Positions 1 through 12,000 of a stretch of 64,000 nt of DNA are shown in pieces. The notes beneath the pieces are model-generated. The model was given only the letters and a program-made list of their open reading frames with translations, was not told where the DNA came from and did not search any database. Every line of letters starts with the position of its first letter. The first letter of the stretch is position 1. The stretch lies in contig JAHRBC010000007.1 of NCBI GenBank assembly GCA_022702545.1, positions 558,001-622,000 on the forward strand, given 5' to 3'. The translations under genes and the position numbers were made by a program. The stretch comes from Phycomyces nitens (lineage: Eukaryota; Mucoromycota; Mucoromycetes; Mucorales; Phycomycetaceae).

Positions 1-565
1 CCTTTGCTACCAGGAACAGTGGGGGTCTATCTTAAAGAAGTCAATGGTGTTTTAACCCCCCAAATATTACAATACCTCTGACAACCAGTGCAAAGCCCAG
101 CTCTCTACTGTCACACTCTCCCTAAGGCACAAATCGAATGAGCTTCTCTAACAATCGTCCGGTGGTTCGGGTATACCTCTTGTAAAATACAGCGCAATAT
201 TCACCTTGCTCCTTTCCATCGTTTCTACCTGCACCAACCCATTCGTACTCGTCATTGAGTAATGAGTCTAGGTCTGTGACTTGATGAAGTACAGGTTCCT
301 AATGAGCTGTCAGTTGGCTTTCATAAATGATTATTACTGCTGCTGTTCTATTGACCAGGCTTACCTGGATGCCAACGATATCAGGGGAATAGAGAAGGAT
401 GGTGTCGGCAATCTTCCATTTGCGAATAGACCAGGGTTGTTCATGATCCAAGCCAGTCTTTGGGTCTATCTCGGGTGGGGCGGCAAAGGCCTGAAGGGTG
501 GAGTCCTTGCCATGGTCATGGCGGACGTTAAAGGTCATGAATCTGAGGGACTTTTCGGTGGCCAT
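1..565 (-). CDS. Endonuclease/exonuclease/phosphatase family protein (3' end cut by window)
   Basis: Only the N-terminal part is present; the gene runs off the left edge. Exons read on the minus strand are 365-565, 177-298, 76-121 and 1-26, joined through three GT-AG introns that keep phase throughout. The start is the ATG at 565, giving MATEKSLRFMTFNVRHD. Motifs of the Mg-dependent EEP fold are visible: the N-terminal FMTFNVRHD strand, DIVGIQEPVLHQ with the catalytic Glu of the family, then GEYCAVFYKR and WALHWLSETP-x-VPGSKGW-like sequence. The family hydrolyses phosphodiester or phosphomonoester bonds, and the true substrate cannot be told from this part. It resembles the short stand-alone fungal/bacterial EEP proteins rather than APE1 or CCR4. 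Family call is firm, function open. Confidence 0.85.
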
Positions 566-960
566 GAATGTGTATATAATTCTATTAAAGAGGAGAAGAA
601 GAAGAAGAAGAAGAAGAAGAAAAGACGACTTGTAAAATGAGTATATATAATATATATTATATATATTAAAAAGGCTATTTGGAATAAGATGACGACTGCT
701 CCAAAATTTAGTCAGTGTGCATTGATTCATTCACTCCGACCCCTTACTTTTTGTTTACTTTTTGGTTTGTTTATTAAAGTGTATTTAAGAAAGAAAAGAT
801 GTGAATGAATTTCTATATAGTATAGATTGGCTATAAACACAAATTGAATAAAGACAACAACAACAGGAAGAAGAAGTTCAAGGGACTGGCTATGGCTGTA
901 GGTAGGATGAGGTTGTGAAGATGGTAGGTAATAGTGTGGTGTATGCGTGTATAAGATTGT
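566..960. other. Intergenic: GAA microsatellite and TATA-rich tract
   Basis: Lies between two minus-strand genes. It holds a (GAA)n/(AAG)n run at about 593-622 and an imperfect TATATA palindrome at about 642-668. No gene or RNA seen. Confidence 0.6.
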
Positions 961-1379
961 TTACTGGGTGGTCTGGGTGGGTGTCTCGAGGACCTTCTTG
1001 GTCTCTTCGACTTCCTTGTCCTTGTTTCCATAGAGAATGTCGTATCTCTTACGTGTTGACTCGTCCAACATAGCAGCGCGTCCTCTGCGTTCAAAGTTTA
1101 CCATATAACGATCAGACTTGTAAGCACCACCACCGAGCGAAAAGCACATAACGATGTAGAACTAATGGAATGTGTGAATGGCATATTCTCTCTTTATTAT
1201 AAAAACACAACAAAACATACCTTGTTAACGGTCTGTGTCTTGCGGTACCAAGGGAAGAATGAGTAGGCGAGACCAGAGACAAACAGACCAACACCAGCCC
1301 ACTGGGCCATACCAATAAACCAACCCTTCATGGCGTAGTTGCTGGCATTATCTTGTTCGGTTGCTGTGACGATTCTCAT
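961..1379 (-). CDS. Small two-helix membrane protein, 119 aa, function unknown
   Basis: Two exons, 1221-1379 and 961-1161, join in phase 0 through a 59-nt GT-AG intron (donor AACAAG/GTATG, acceptor ATTAG). Residues about 20-45 form a hydrophobic segment (GMAQWAGVGLFVSGLAY) followed by FFPWYRK. A second hydrophobic stretch (FYIVMCFSLGGGAY) is followed by a basic-acidic tail (FERRGRAAMLDES). Size, helix pattern and charge resemble small inner-mitochondrial-membrane subunits or assembly factors, but I do not recognise the family. Clean splicing and coding composition make it a real gene. The location is inference only. Confidence 0.75.
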
Positions 1380-2263
1380 GTTGGAAAAATAAAGTAAAAG
1401 AGGTTGTTGGAATTCAAAAATTGAAATATAAAATCCTCAGCTTATATATATCATTAAATAGAAAAAAAAACATGTCGGAAGAATAATTAACCATTTCAAC
1501 CAGTTTCTTATTTAAAATTGTATATACTTCTCCGCCATGATCCGTATGGGTGTCATTCAAAACGTTTGGTTTGAACTTGTGAGTAAATCAAAACCATTCA
1601 AATAGTAGAAAATATATACAAGTATTTTTTATTTCCATATATGAATATTATAAAGTCTGTGTATAATTCCATGATTTCTTATATTGCTGGGAATATCCAT
1701 TAATCAGCCAATAATCAGGCTAGGTTTGTAACTCTAGGTGATCGTATGATTTAAATATTTAAGAATACTCTAAGCACCAACATTCATTTGACATGCAGAA
1801 TACAGCCAATCTGGTCCCAGAGAGAGAGAGAGGTTTGGGGACGCACAATGGAAATCATGGGTAGTAAAATCATACCAATATATTAATAATGATTATGATA
1901 ATTTGTTTGTAATATTGGCGTCATCGAATCAATGGCCTTTGGAGTACTCAAATCGGGGCAGAAACATTTGTAAGATGCCGCTTCCGATGCCTCTGGGCAT
2001 TTGAGTCATCTCGGGAAGATTGGCCAAACAGTGATTTATATTCTCCTAAAAACCCATTCGTCTCTTGATTTATTCTTCAAGAGATGCTAAACTCCAACCA
2101 GAATGAAGATTTATCAGGAGAATTGTACGCCTGATTAACTCAATGGTAAAAGAAAGATGCTGATTTATAGAGTAAATCTATAGATTCACATGATTATAAT
2201 GATTGATTTCATTTGGTATCATGGAATCCAAAATGCATTTCAATACAATACTGCCAAACATCC

Positions 2264-2295
<32 letters not shown>

Positions 2296-2497
2296 TGAAT
2301 CAGTAGCTAGAGAGGAGGACAAGAATGGTTACAAACCGTATTGCTTATTAATATTCTTTATTGAATTTTATATAGATTTAAAATAATGTCGACGTATATA
2401 TATAATATATTTGTCTTATAAAATAGGCTCTTTACAAGCGGTTGGTTTATTACCACTTTCTCTATACACATTGCCAGCGAGACCCCATTGCTTTTAT
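1380..2497. other. Intergenic, AT-rich; hairpin and AAT microsatellite
   Basis: No supported gene. It contains a small inverted repeat (TCTCTTGA / TCAAGAGA, about 2063-2086), a (AAT)n run at about 2264-2295, and a GA run near 1820. An isolated plus-strand open stretch at 1538-1579 ends at a good donor, but no downstream exon could be found. Confidence 0.5.
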
Positions 2498-4677
2498 CTA
2501 TTGATATTGTTGATGTGGCTGATAGGGCAGGTGAGATGAAGAAGAGATCTTCCACTCAGGGGGTGGTCTGGCAACAGCCGACACATGGTCGGGTCCCTCC
2601 ATATAAGTGCTGGATGAGTTGTAGGATTGAGGCTGATAACCATTGTTGCCAGGAAATGGTACTCGCTCTGGAAGATATGGGGATCTGTTGGGTGATCCTT
2701 CATTGGAAGACACATTTGGAGCAGGCATGGCTACTGGGAATGAAGGAAGACCATAGAATCCATCATACTGGGCATGGTAATGGTGGTTATCGTTTGCCAT
2801 TTGGAATTGGTTATAGCCTGGATCGTCAGACTGGGGGGGATTGGTAAAGGGCGTCATGTGTGGCATGGCAGACTTGGAAGGTGTGGGTGTAGGTGCAGGG
2901 AAGGGTGCAGGGAAGGGGGAAGGGAATTGGACAGGTGGTCTCATTGGAGTCCACTTTTCCTGTAGATAGTCAGTAGTATAAGAAGAGCTACTGGGGGCTA
3001 ATGGGAAGGACATGTTGGGTCTCGCAGGCAATTTTGGAGGAGACGATGGCATCTTTGGGGAAGAAGATGGCATCTTTGGAGATATTGGCATTGGAGGAGT
3101 CACTGGCATCTTTGGAGACAAGGGCATTTTTGGAGACACTGGCATCTTTGGATATGCTGGCATTGGAGGGGAATACGGGGTTGGGAAATCGACATGTTCA
3201 TTTGAAGCCTTTGGGATACTCTGGTCATCTACAGTGCTCTCCTCGGCCCTTTCTTCTTCTTCTTTTGGTACCTCTCCACCCTTTTCCTCTACTTCTTGCT
3301 CAGGGACCACCGCTGGCTCGACGGGTTTAGGAAGAGGCTTTTCATGGATCGATAAATCCACTAGTTTAGGAAGAGGCTTTTCAACCACAACCTCTTCTTC
3401 ATCTTCTTCTTCATCATCAATCTCTAGCTCTGGCTTTGGACATGTTCCAAGTATGATCTTGATTGGAATAATGACCATGTTCTTTGGGTTGTCGGCCTCT
3501 TCTTCTTCGGAATCCTCATTAAGATTGACTTGGACTCGGACAACATACTCTACTCTAAAGATACGACCACTGTCTCCAATAGTAGGCGGTGTTGATGTAG
3601 GAACCATCAATTTGGTCAAAACCACCTGGTTGTTTGGCTGGGTATCTGGAATAACCAGGTCTCTTAAACTGGTCTTGATAACCTGCTGTTCTGCCCATTG
3701 ATTCCTATAAAGAACACATTAGAAAAAAAGTCATTATTGACAAACACTTCTTGGTTCTTACTTTGACTTTTTGGTATATGTACGACGAATCAATTCCACT
3801 CGGACAGCATTGACTTTGATGAACCCACGGTGGTGCTTGACCGTTATAGTTACCGGCAATACGTCACCTGGAGGATTGTTTGTAAGAAGGAGACAACAAA
3901 AGCCACACACACATACGCCCCCTATGCATGCAATCAAGAAAGTATACTTGCCTCTGACTATAGCAAATCTAGGCACACTCACGATCACACGAGCCTTTTG
4001 ATCTGGTCCTGCGTCTGTCAGTGCAATGTCCTCAATATACTCTCCCTTGACACAGTAGTCAGGTTCTCTAACGTCGATACGCTCCAAGATGTTGACATCG
4101 ACCTTTGCCTGAGGGGACCAGTTGTCAAGAGTGTATGGCTTGTCGTGTAACGCTGAGATTGTGTACTTTACACTTCCAAGCTTGGGGATCTATTTTAAAC
4201 AATTTTTTTTGTTGATTTGTTACATATCATATCCAACCCTATATATATATTTATATGTGCCGCAGTCTATTGCCATCTTACGATTGCAGAACTTGGTAGC
4301 TCTGGTTTGAGACGAGGAACGAGGAATTTAAAGGGAAATAGATGGGTTTTGGCTTCCAAGACGTGTGATCTTTCGTTATCGTCTGTAGAGGTGGCCATAT
4401 GAAACGTCTGAGTGCAAAGTTCCTCGACGTTTCCGTCAGACTGGACCTCTCCTGCAAATGTCACCCTAACGGAATTTGTCCGTGTTGGTTTAGCAAGGTC
4501 TACAACGACATCACCTAATATATATATATATTAGAATAATTATTATTTTAAAAAAATGAAAAAGAGGTATCTTTAGTAGATTAGAGTCTTCTTACCTTCA
4601 ATGACATCTCCTGGAAAGAAAAACCGATCGTTTTTTAATTGAATATAAAAGTCCTTTTTACTTGCGGACAAAAACAT
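2498..4677 (-). CDS. Alpha-arrestin (arrestin-related trafficking adaptor), 621 aa
   Basis: Five exons: 4596-4677, 4282-4514, 3952-4189, 3762-3867 and 2498-3704. An arrestin-N half (roughly residues 1-140, with FFPGDVIEGDVVVDL and FKFLVPRLKPELPSS) and an arrestin-C half (roughly 150-330, with YCVKGEYIEDIALTD, DVLPVTITVKHH and VEYVVRVQV) are recognisable. The tail from about 395 to 450 is a degenerate repeat of KMPxSP units, and the remaining tail is Pro/Ser/Gln rich. Such proteins recruit HECT ubiquitin ligases to plasma-membrane transporters or act in pH signalling. No PPxY motif is visible in the tail, so ligase recruitment is not shown. Intron 3 must use a GC donor (AG/GCAAGT) to keep the frame. 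It is divergently placed 189 bp from COQ10. Confidence 0.85.
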
Positions 4678-4866
4678 GAGATGTTGAATGTAAAATGATC
4701 AAGTAAACAGAAAAAGAGTCTGGAATCAGGAAGAGGCTCAGTTGGACAGTAAAGAGGTTTCTTGTACTAGTTTCCGTCAGACAGATGTGACTGGTTTAGC
4801 GCATAGACGGCAAACTCGGCTGTCCTGTTTGGGTAGGCAAGGGGTTATTTTATTTGTGAATCCACA

Positions 4867-5584
4867 ATGACATGCTTATTAAGACGTTCAAACATCTCTT
4901 CACAATTGGGATTCCAATCCAGGCGATCATTCTTTAGCCTCCCGGACATTTTGAGTTCTCGAAAGCAGTATTCAGAACGCAAGTTGCTCAAGTAAGCACC
5001 TTGTACCTTGTACCTTACACCTTGTACCTTGCACTTTGCAGTGTTGTTTATTAACATGTTTAAAGTTTCTCACAGCAAGAAGTGTATAATGTCGTTTCGA
5101 ATGTAAAGGATTATCACCTGTTTGTTCCCTTTTGCAATGCATCTACTGTCTATTCCTCAAAGCCTCTCGGAAGTACTGGTTATGTCATGAAGGCAGAGCT
5201 GGGAGTTGGATTTAAATTGTTTGAAGAAAAGTATATGTCCCAAGTGACCTGCAAGGAGCCAATGATGGTCCAGGTAAGCCATATAACAACATTTGGATCA
5301 ATACAAGTGTCTTGATGATGGCCATGTCTTAGGCTGTTGCGGCAGACTCTTCCTTGTTCAAAGAACTCGTAACCACATGGAAATTCACACCCTATACATA
5401 TCCATCGACCAGCCTGCAGGCAACCCAGCCAGCCGCCTGCTATGTAGATTTTGATATTGCTTTTGAGTTTGCCTCGCCTATCCATGCCCAGGCATCTTCT
5501 GTATTTTTTGACCAGATCTCAAAGATGATGCTGGGTGCATTTGTAGGACGTTGTGAGAATGTGTACAGGAGACGAAGCTTGTGA
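4867..5584 (+). CDS. COQ10: Coenzyme Q-binding protein COQ10, mitochondrial, 194 aa
   Basis: Three exons: 4867-4991, 5066-5273 and 5333-5584. The first exon encodes an Arg/Ser-rich, acid-poor presequence (MTCLLRRSNISSQLGF) typical of mitochondrial import. The START/SRPBCC lipid-binding domain follows: YSERKLLNFSQQEVYNVV, then DYHLFVPFC, the ELGVGFKLFEEKY strand pair, and FEFASPIHAQAS near the end. COQ10 binds ubiquinone and supports its use in respiration; it is peripheral to the inner membrane. Length matches the family. The first intron carries a short tandem array of CTTGTAC-like units (about 4999-5033). It shares a 189-bp divergent promoter with the arrestin gene. Confidence 0.92.
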
Positions 5585-6035
5585 GGGGGTATATATATAT
5601 ATATATATTAGAATTTATAGATGATTTATATAGATGGCACTTTTCTTTTTCTTTTTGGCCATAAATTTACAGAGCTCATGTTTTATTATTATTATTATTG
5701 ATTGATAATGATTTATACTTACCTGTAAAGAGATTCACAGCCTGAATGTCCAAATGTTTTAAATTCTATACTTTCTATGATAAGAATAGAGATGGAAAGA
5801 TTGACCCTGCACCATACCATTACCGATCATTGTAAACAGTGCACTGTCCTTTTTCTCTCTCTCTCTTTTTTGCTATAGTGTGTATGAAGATGAAGATGTT
5901 ATTTAAATATCATATAAAAATAATAGTAATAATAATAAAAAAAGAACAAGGAGAATAATAAATGTAATAATTCTATTAAAATTTGCTGTGATATGTCAGA
6001 ATATACAAGAATGTGAGTGAGTTGCAAGCAAAATG
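5585..6035. other. Convergent intergenic region with AT microsatellites
   Basis: Lies between the 3' ends of COQ10 and the Zn2Cys6 factor. It holds (AT)n at about 5590-5609, (TTA)n near 5682-5699, a CT run at 5853-5869 and AATAAT tracts near 5922-5938. It probably carries both polyadenylation regions. No gene seen. Confidence 0.5.
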
Positions 6036-9000
6036 TTACCAGTACATGAGTTCTGCAGGCTCAGGTTCATTCATTCTACTACTGTAAGTTTGTTTGAGTG
6101 AGTTATCATTGTCCGAACCACTTTGGCCAATTCTGTTGTTGCCCATGTAGCCCAGCAGTACGCTACGTGAAGGAGAATCTGGCATCATTGACATTGACAT
6201 TCCCGAAAACATCTCTACTCCACGGTCATTGTGGGGCGGATTTTTTGAAGAGTCTTGTCGTAATTGTTGTCGATTGTGGTTATCTTGAGAAACAATGGAT
6301 TGTGTGGGTGAAAACTCGTGTGATGATATCAGGGGTTGGTCTTGTAACACGACTAATTGTTGATTTGTGCTTGGGCCATTGTTATTGTTACCATGGTCAC
6401 CATAGTTTTGGTTAGGAACACTTTGTGCTCCAAGGTAGTTATTCCACTCTTCGGTATCAAGAGAGGAAGGAACTCCCCAAAATGCCGTCCCCAGAGGATC
6501 AAACTGTCGCTGAGTAGGCCCCAGAACAGTGCCAGGAGCCGCAAAGGGGTCTGTGGTTTGTGCGTCCATAAACCCATTGTTTGCATGGGTACTGTACTGG
6601 TTACTGTCGTGCAATGATATCGACCTAGTAGGCACGTTTCCTTTTGGCCCTGAAGAGGCTGTAGGCGAAACCATAAACGGGTACTTGTACTCTGACTCGA
6701 GGGGCATATAGTTCAGCCCGTGCGACGCCATGAGATGGTCTGGCATTTTCTGGCTTGCCATTTGTGAATTCGACAACTGGCTCGACCATTGGCTTTCTGT
6801 GAAATTGCTACGTTCAATCTTATTGTCCTCAAAGTTTCGCGACTGTCTTCTGCGGTGGTCATACATTGATATCTCTGGAGAATTAGGAACAGCAATGGAC
6901 GCTGGTGGAAGGCTGAGGGTCTTTGCTGGCTGCGGACCGACTTCTCCGCATTCAAGATTAATGTCCCGGAGACCGGCGAGCTCTCCAATGATGTTTGAAC
7001 TTCTGGTGGCATTAGTCCAGGTCAGCTCAATTTCGTCCAGGGCGCGCATGATCTTGTTGATATTGACCTTGGCGTCAAAGGCCGATTCTGTATCGCTGGA
7101 CGACGCGAGGTTGATAAAGATGATCCCGGCTGTAAATACATAGTAGACTGTAAAGTTGGATACATATGGCAGGTGTTTTTCTACCAGCATAATGTTGACA
7201 ATGTCCAGAATCGTATTTGATGCGGATATGCATATCTTGTATGACGGAAGAGACATAGGTGACACGGTTTGAGTTGGACCAGGGATAAAGGGTCTGTGGA
7301 GGAGAATGACGGTGGTGTAATAGACGAGGTGCAATTGGCAGACTGGCAGAGGAGGGTCAGGTCCAGTTTCGCCAATCTGTGTATTAGGAGGTTTATATTG
7401 TAAGGATGGTGGCAGTGAACCGAACCAGGTAGTAAGTTGGCGGTTAAGGGTTAGGAGAATATGGTCAATGTGCTGTGGAAGCCCATGGTGACGCGCTTTG
7501 GCATAATAAATGTTCTTTAATACATGGCCGAGAATATCGCAGATTTTAATCATTTGGGTGAGAATATCCAATATTCTGACCGGTGGTCGTGATGATTCCG
7601 AGTCTTCTTGAACTGGTTCATCGTCGTCTTCTTGTGGAAATGGAACATCGATATCTCGTTCCTCAAAATTCGACGAACGGCCGTAAATGGCACTCGTCAG
7701 GCGATCGGTAATGAAACAGCACCAGAACACCCGTTTTCTTCTCTCTCTCTCTTCACGCGAGATGTTCCAGTGCTCACAGTTGCGATGGAGACCCAAGTCT
7801 TGGGCCATTCGAAATGCCTGCCATGACAGTGAGCCTTGTTGTTTATCCTTGATATAAATACACTTACCATACCGCTATATAGCCATGAGCGTGCAGGCTT
7901 TGTTACACCCTGCTGGTGACTGGCCAGAAGAAGGAGGGCTTGGACGGTGGAAATCTTTGGGATATCATAATAATCGTCCAAGAGGCATCTTGCTCTCTCA
8001 AAGAAAATCTCACCTGCCGTGTCTGGAGACGCAGGATCTGCTCTCACCCGTTCATCGGGTGACATTCGGGACGCCAGTGCATATATGGCATTGAGTAAGA
8101 GTGGTGAGACTGGTTCTTCTGGTGTCGTCTCAGGCACGAGGAATTTTTTGTGGAAAAGAGGCATACAAGGGTAGAAATATTTAAAGTAGATATCGATAAG
8201 GTGCTTGGAAAGATCTTTGGGAGGTAGTTCAAGTGGATCTAGTAAAGGTGTCTTGTGGCTTGTCGAGGGTTTGTGTCCCCAGCCTGAAAAGTGAAAGGCA
8301 CCGTTTTGGTACGTCCTGCTCTTCTGGAGGAGGTAGTATCCTGAAGATTTGCCCAGATACCGTACCTGACCGCTTTCGTCCATAGACAGCTGGCCGGTGC
8401 CATCATTAATCGAGTCAGGGCTGCTGGGCGAGTCAGCAAGGCCTGAAGAGCTGAGCGTTGGGCTGGAGACAAGATAAGGCTGAGACAATACTGAGCTTTT
8501 TGGGGAGGGAAGTTGTCTTTGGTTGTGTTCATTAGAAGTGTCGGGCGTTCTTTGGCTAGAGTCCTGTGAATTGGTCGAATGGTGCTTACTGTGCTGCTTT
8601 CTTCTTACAGGCCGCGACTTGATTTGCTCTCCTGTCGTTGTTTCTAGCGGGGAATTCAATTCAGCAAGCAGGGCCTTGGATCTTGGGTCATCTTCCTGGA
8701 TTACTTCGTTCAACAGGCCCTCTAGTTTGTGCAGCCTATTTTCTATGGCTTCAATGTAGCCCTTTGGTGGACCTCTCTAATAAAAACAGGTATGAGTATG
8801 TATGTTGTAAAGAAGGTAGGTGAGGCAACCTTTTTTGTGGTGTCCTTGTAGCTACAGGCAAGGCTAAAGGCCTGACAATTGCTGCAAATAGGCGCGAGAC
8901 CATCGCACTTGATCTTCTTTCGCCGGCACAGATCACTGCATCAAAGGTGAATCTTTTTTGATCTCTTGTAATCGAATCGCTTACCATGCTCTGCTGACTC

Positions 9001-9046
9001 TCTGTCGCTTTTCGGCCACATCGTCTCCTTCTGTGCTGTTGGACAT
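6036..9046 (-). CDS. Zn(II)2Cys6 fungal transcription factor with Fungal_trans domain, 952 aa
   Basis: Four exons: 8985-9046, 8830-8935, 7868-8776 and 6036-7817. The binuclear zinc cluster occupies residues 21-48 with spacing C-x2-C-x6-C-x6-C-x2-C-x6-C (CDLCRRKKIKC then CSNCQAFSLAC). A short heptad-like linker (YIEAIENRLHKLEGLL) follows. The middle homology region at about 230-480 includes YFYPCMPLFHKKF, YSGMAFRMAQDLGLHR and RRVFWCCFITDR-like sequence, as in XlnR-type regulators. The C-terminal 350 residues are Asn/Gln/Ser rich, a likely activation region. Intron 1 splits the codon of the first zinc-binding Cys. The frame stays open up to an ATG at 9199; I prefer 9046 because the longer stretch looks like leader sequence. 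Target genes are unknown. Confidence 0.88.
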
Positions 9047-12000
9047 TGTGCTTGGTTCAAGATCGTCAATGGGTAATGAGGTTAAATCCAGGTCAATAGA
9101 CGTCAACGAATAGTTGTGATAAAATGCAAAAGACCCCCAATGACCGTAAGTTGGGACACTTAACTTGGTTGATAGCAAGTCACAATGGGAATTGAACACT
9201 TGGTTCTCGGGATGGCGACGTCACATTGAGGCATTTTAAAAATATAAATATAATAAATATAATATAATATTTTAAATCGATTCTTTGTATTGACAGAGGC
9301 GATGAATATCCAAAAATAGTTAATTGAACTACTTTGGCAAATATAGGGCAATCTCCGCTTGGGATTTGATGATGTCTGTGCATTGGAAAACCAGTTGCCT
9401 AGACAAGAGGCTAGCAAGGTGACTGCAGTGACTGCTGAATAAGACAGTGTGCCAAGTTGTTGGGTTGGCCAATGCTTCTTTATAGCTAAAATGTCCTAAA
9501 TGGTCAATTGCAAGTATTAGATAAATAATCAAAAAAAAAAGCATCGACCAAGCCAGTCAGGGTGCTTCCTGGCTTGGCTATATTGATTTGGTTCTGGACA
9601 ACTGAGTTGTGAAGAAATATATAGGTTTGTGTTTCCACGTGTAACTCACTCATCTATAACAACAATCGTCTATAATTAGAATGTTTTTTGTTCATCTTGG
9701 CATAAAATAAGATTCAGAGAATGTGCAGATACTCAGATAAAGAAGAATGATTGGACTTCCGAGGATAGTAAAAAAAATGTTTGCATTTACTCGACATGCA
9801 ATCGCTCGTCAGCGGCCACACGTACTTTATACAGCTGATTTGCTTCCCTGGCCAAGAACAGCCCTCGGTGCATCCTCCAACACCCAATTATCATACTTTG
9901 AATTTCAATTGAACCTAATCTCTCGTAACCATGGCATTTTATTGATTTCCATGGTTACCATTAAACTTTTATTCAATATTTGTATGTTCTAAAGTGGGCA
10001 TGCTGTGTATAGGGCATGACAGCCATGCAACGTTAATTCATCATTCTGGCCAGATCCAGCAAGTGTTCTTTAGGTTGCTGGAAAGCCAAAAATGTGTGTA
10101 CAGAATCGACCGAGAATGGTAGGACAAGGTTTCCAAATGTTTAAATCAATTGACATTTATCCAAGAATAGCCCGTATAAGTTCCCCATTCCACATTAACC
10201 AGTATAACCTATAGAGCACCAATTCATAAAATGCAAATTATCGGGTGGGGTGCCTATTAGATCTGAATAACGAGAAAAATCCACCCGAATTCCTATGATT
10301 TCCATTTGTGACTCATTATGATACCAAGTAGGCAATGACACCCATTTACGCTTTAATGACGACCAAAACCCAATACTTGTTTATTTACACTCAACACCTT
10401 TCAAAACATATTAAACTACCAAACAATTACCACTACTGCAAAACAGCAGTCCCCAAGCCAAAATAAATTAAAAAATAAAATAAAAAAAACCACCCCTTAG
10501 ATCCTCAAATCTCAACAAAAATCTACAAATCGTCTTTACCAGCAAACCATTGGATAGAGATGCCGAATGTTTATGAAATCACCAGAATTTGTTTTTTTTT
10601 GGATCTGAGCGAGATAATATAAACATATTTGGATATCTGTGTAACAAGTGTACTGGGTTGCCATTTTTGGTTAGTACAATATTCAATTTTCAGAAAAATT
10701 AGAATGGCAAAAATGTATGATCAAGGGCTTAAAAGACATCAAAATAAAGTTTTTTTTTAGACATTTGTATAATTCATATATTCTGCAAATATATTCATGT
10801 GCTCAATATGCCAAAAATTCACAGTTACTAACCCTTGAACTTTCAAATCCCATAACATCTAATCAACTATTCAGATTTGTACAATGCTTGCTACATCTAG
10901 GTTCGAACCGGCAATAATCGGGCGGGAAAATCGAGATAGTTTGGAAGGTTTACAGGTGGCGGCGCCTTTCGGGTGCAAAAAAAAATCGGCGTGGAGCACT
11001 TGAGGGCAAGGGTGTCTTTGAGAATCTGAGAAACTATTGCTATGTAGTGCTCAAAGTATATGCAATCTATAGTAATCCCAGAGCCGCATATAATAATGTC
11101 TTGTTCTTGTAATACCAATATGACTAGAGTACTTTCGATCTGTATACCCATGAAAAAATAAATAAAGGTGGTGTTCCTTAATTTCAACTGTAATAAACCA
11201 TACTTTAAGAGGCTATTGTATCATTTCTAAAGAGTCTTTTGATAGATAACTTGAACTTTTTTTTTCAAGTTGAGGTAACAGGAAGGGTAAACACGGGATG
11301 GTATGGATCTGACCATGATAAGACCAGAGACGTTCTTTATTGACAAGCAAAGTTTTCTGTACAAAAATGCCACAAACTTTATCATGACAGTCTTTGGCTG
11401 TGGCGGATCAGTTACCCCTAATCAGGGCTGGATTGGGGCCGAATATTCTGCGTGCTTCTCAATCAAGTCTTACAATTCTGTTTATAATAGCTATTTTGTA
11501 TTCAGAATGTTTCAAATTGTGGTGTATATGTATATATTCTTATTCAACGTTATTTCCAATTGATTTTATAGCATATATATATATATATGTCTGGGAATGA
11601 TAACAAGTGGTATTTACGGTAAAAATATATTGCAATATCTATTATTATACGGTGATATTTAGCATCAGCATAATTGCGACACTTTTCATTTTAATTTTTT
11701 TTAGTTATCTGTTATGGTATACATATCTGCCATATAAATACGCGCTGAATAGACAAGGTAAATAGCCAGTAATATTCAAGAGACATTGCTTGCTTTGAAA
11801 AAAAAGTGTAAAATACATTGATGGCTACAAATAATAATTGACTTTGTTTTATGTTTACTATATATATATTTAAAAAAAAAGAAAAGCCTTTTAGTTAGGT
11901 ATATTTAATCTACTAGTCAAAAATTCAAAGTAGAAAATTTGATACGAAAATAATTTATTTGCCAAGAGAATACGGGTAGACCATTTAGGCTTCTTTGTAT

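Noticed and set aside
1538..1579. Possible first exon (MIRMGVIQNVWFEL then GTGAGT)
   Set aside because: No downstream exon with a matching phase and coding character could be found before the arrestin gene.
3012..3701. 229-aa plus-strand open frame rich in Gly/Phe/Ser
   Set aside because: It is the antisense of the repetitive arrestin tail; the minus-strand frame joins upstream exons with arrestin motifs.
4999..5033. CTTGTAC-like tandem units, considered as a CRISPR-like or regulatory array
   Set aside because: Lies inside the first COQ10 intron, units are about 7-14 bp and imperfect; an ordinary slippage repeat in a eukaryotic genome.
9925..9958. GTAACCATGG hairpin considered as a terminator or MITE end
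   Set aside because: 10-bp arms with a 14-nt loop only, no flanking duplication, no neighbouring gene end.
10893..10915. GGTTCGAACC, a T-loop-like B-box
   Set aside because: T-stem flanks do not pair and no A-box lies at the right distance; an isolated palindrome.
11303..11563. 86-aa plus-strand frame in the gene desert
   Set aside because: A short stretch (GWIGAEYSACFSIKSYN) looks protein-like, but there is no intron support, family motif or sustained coding composition.
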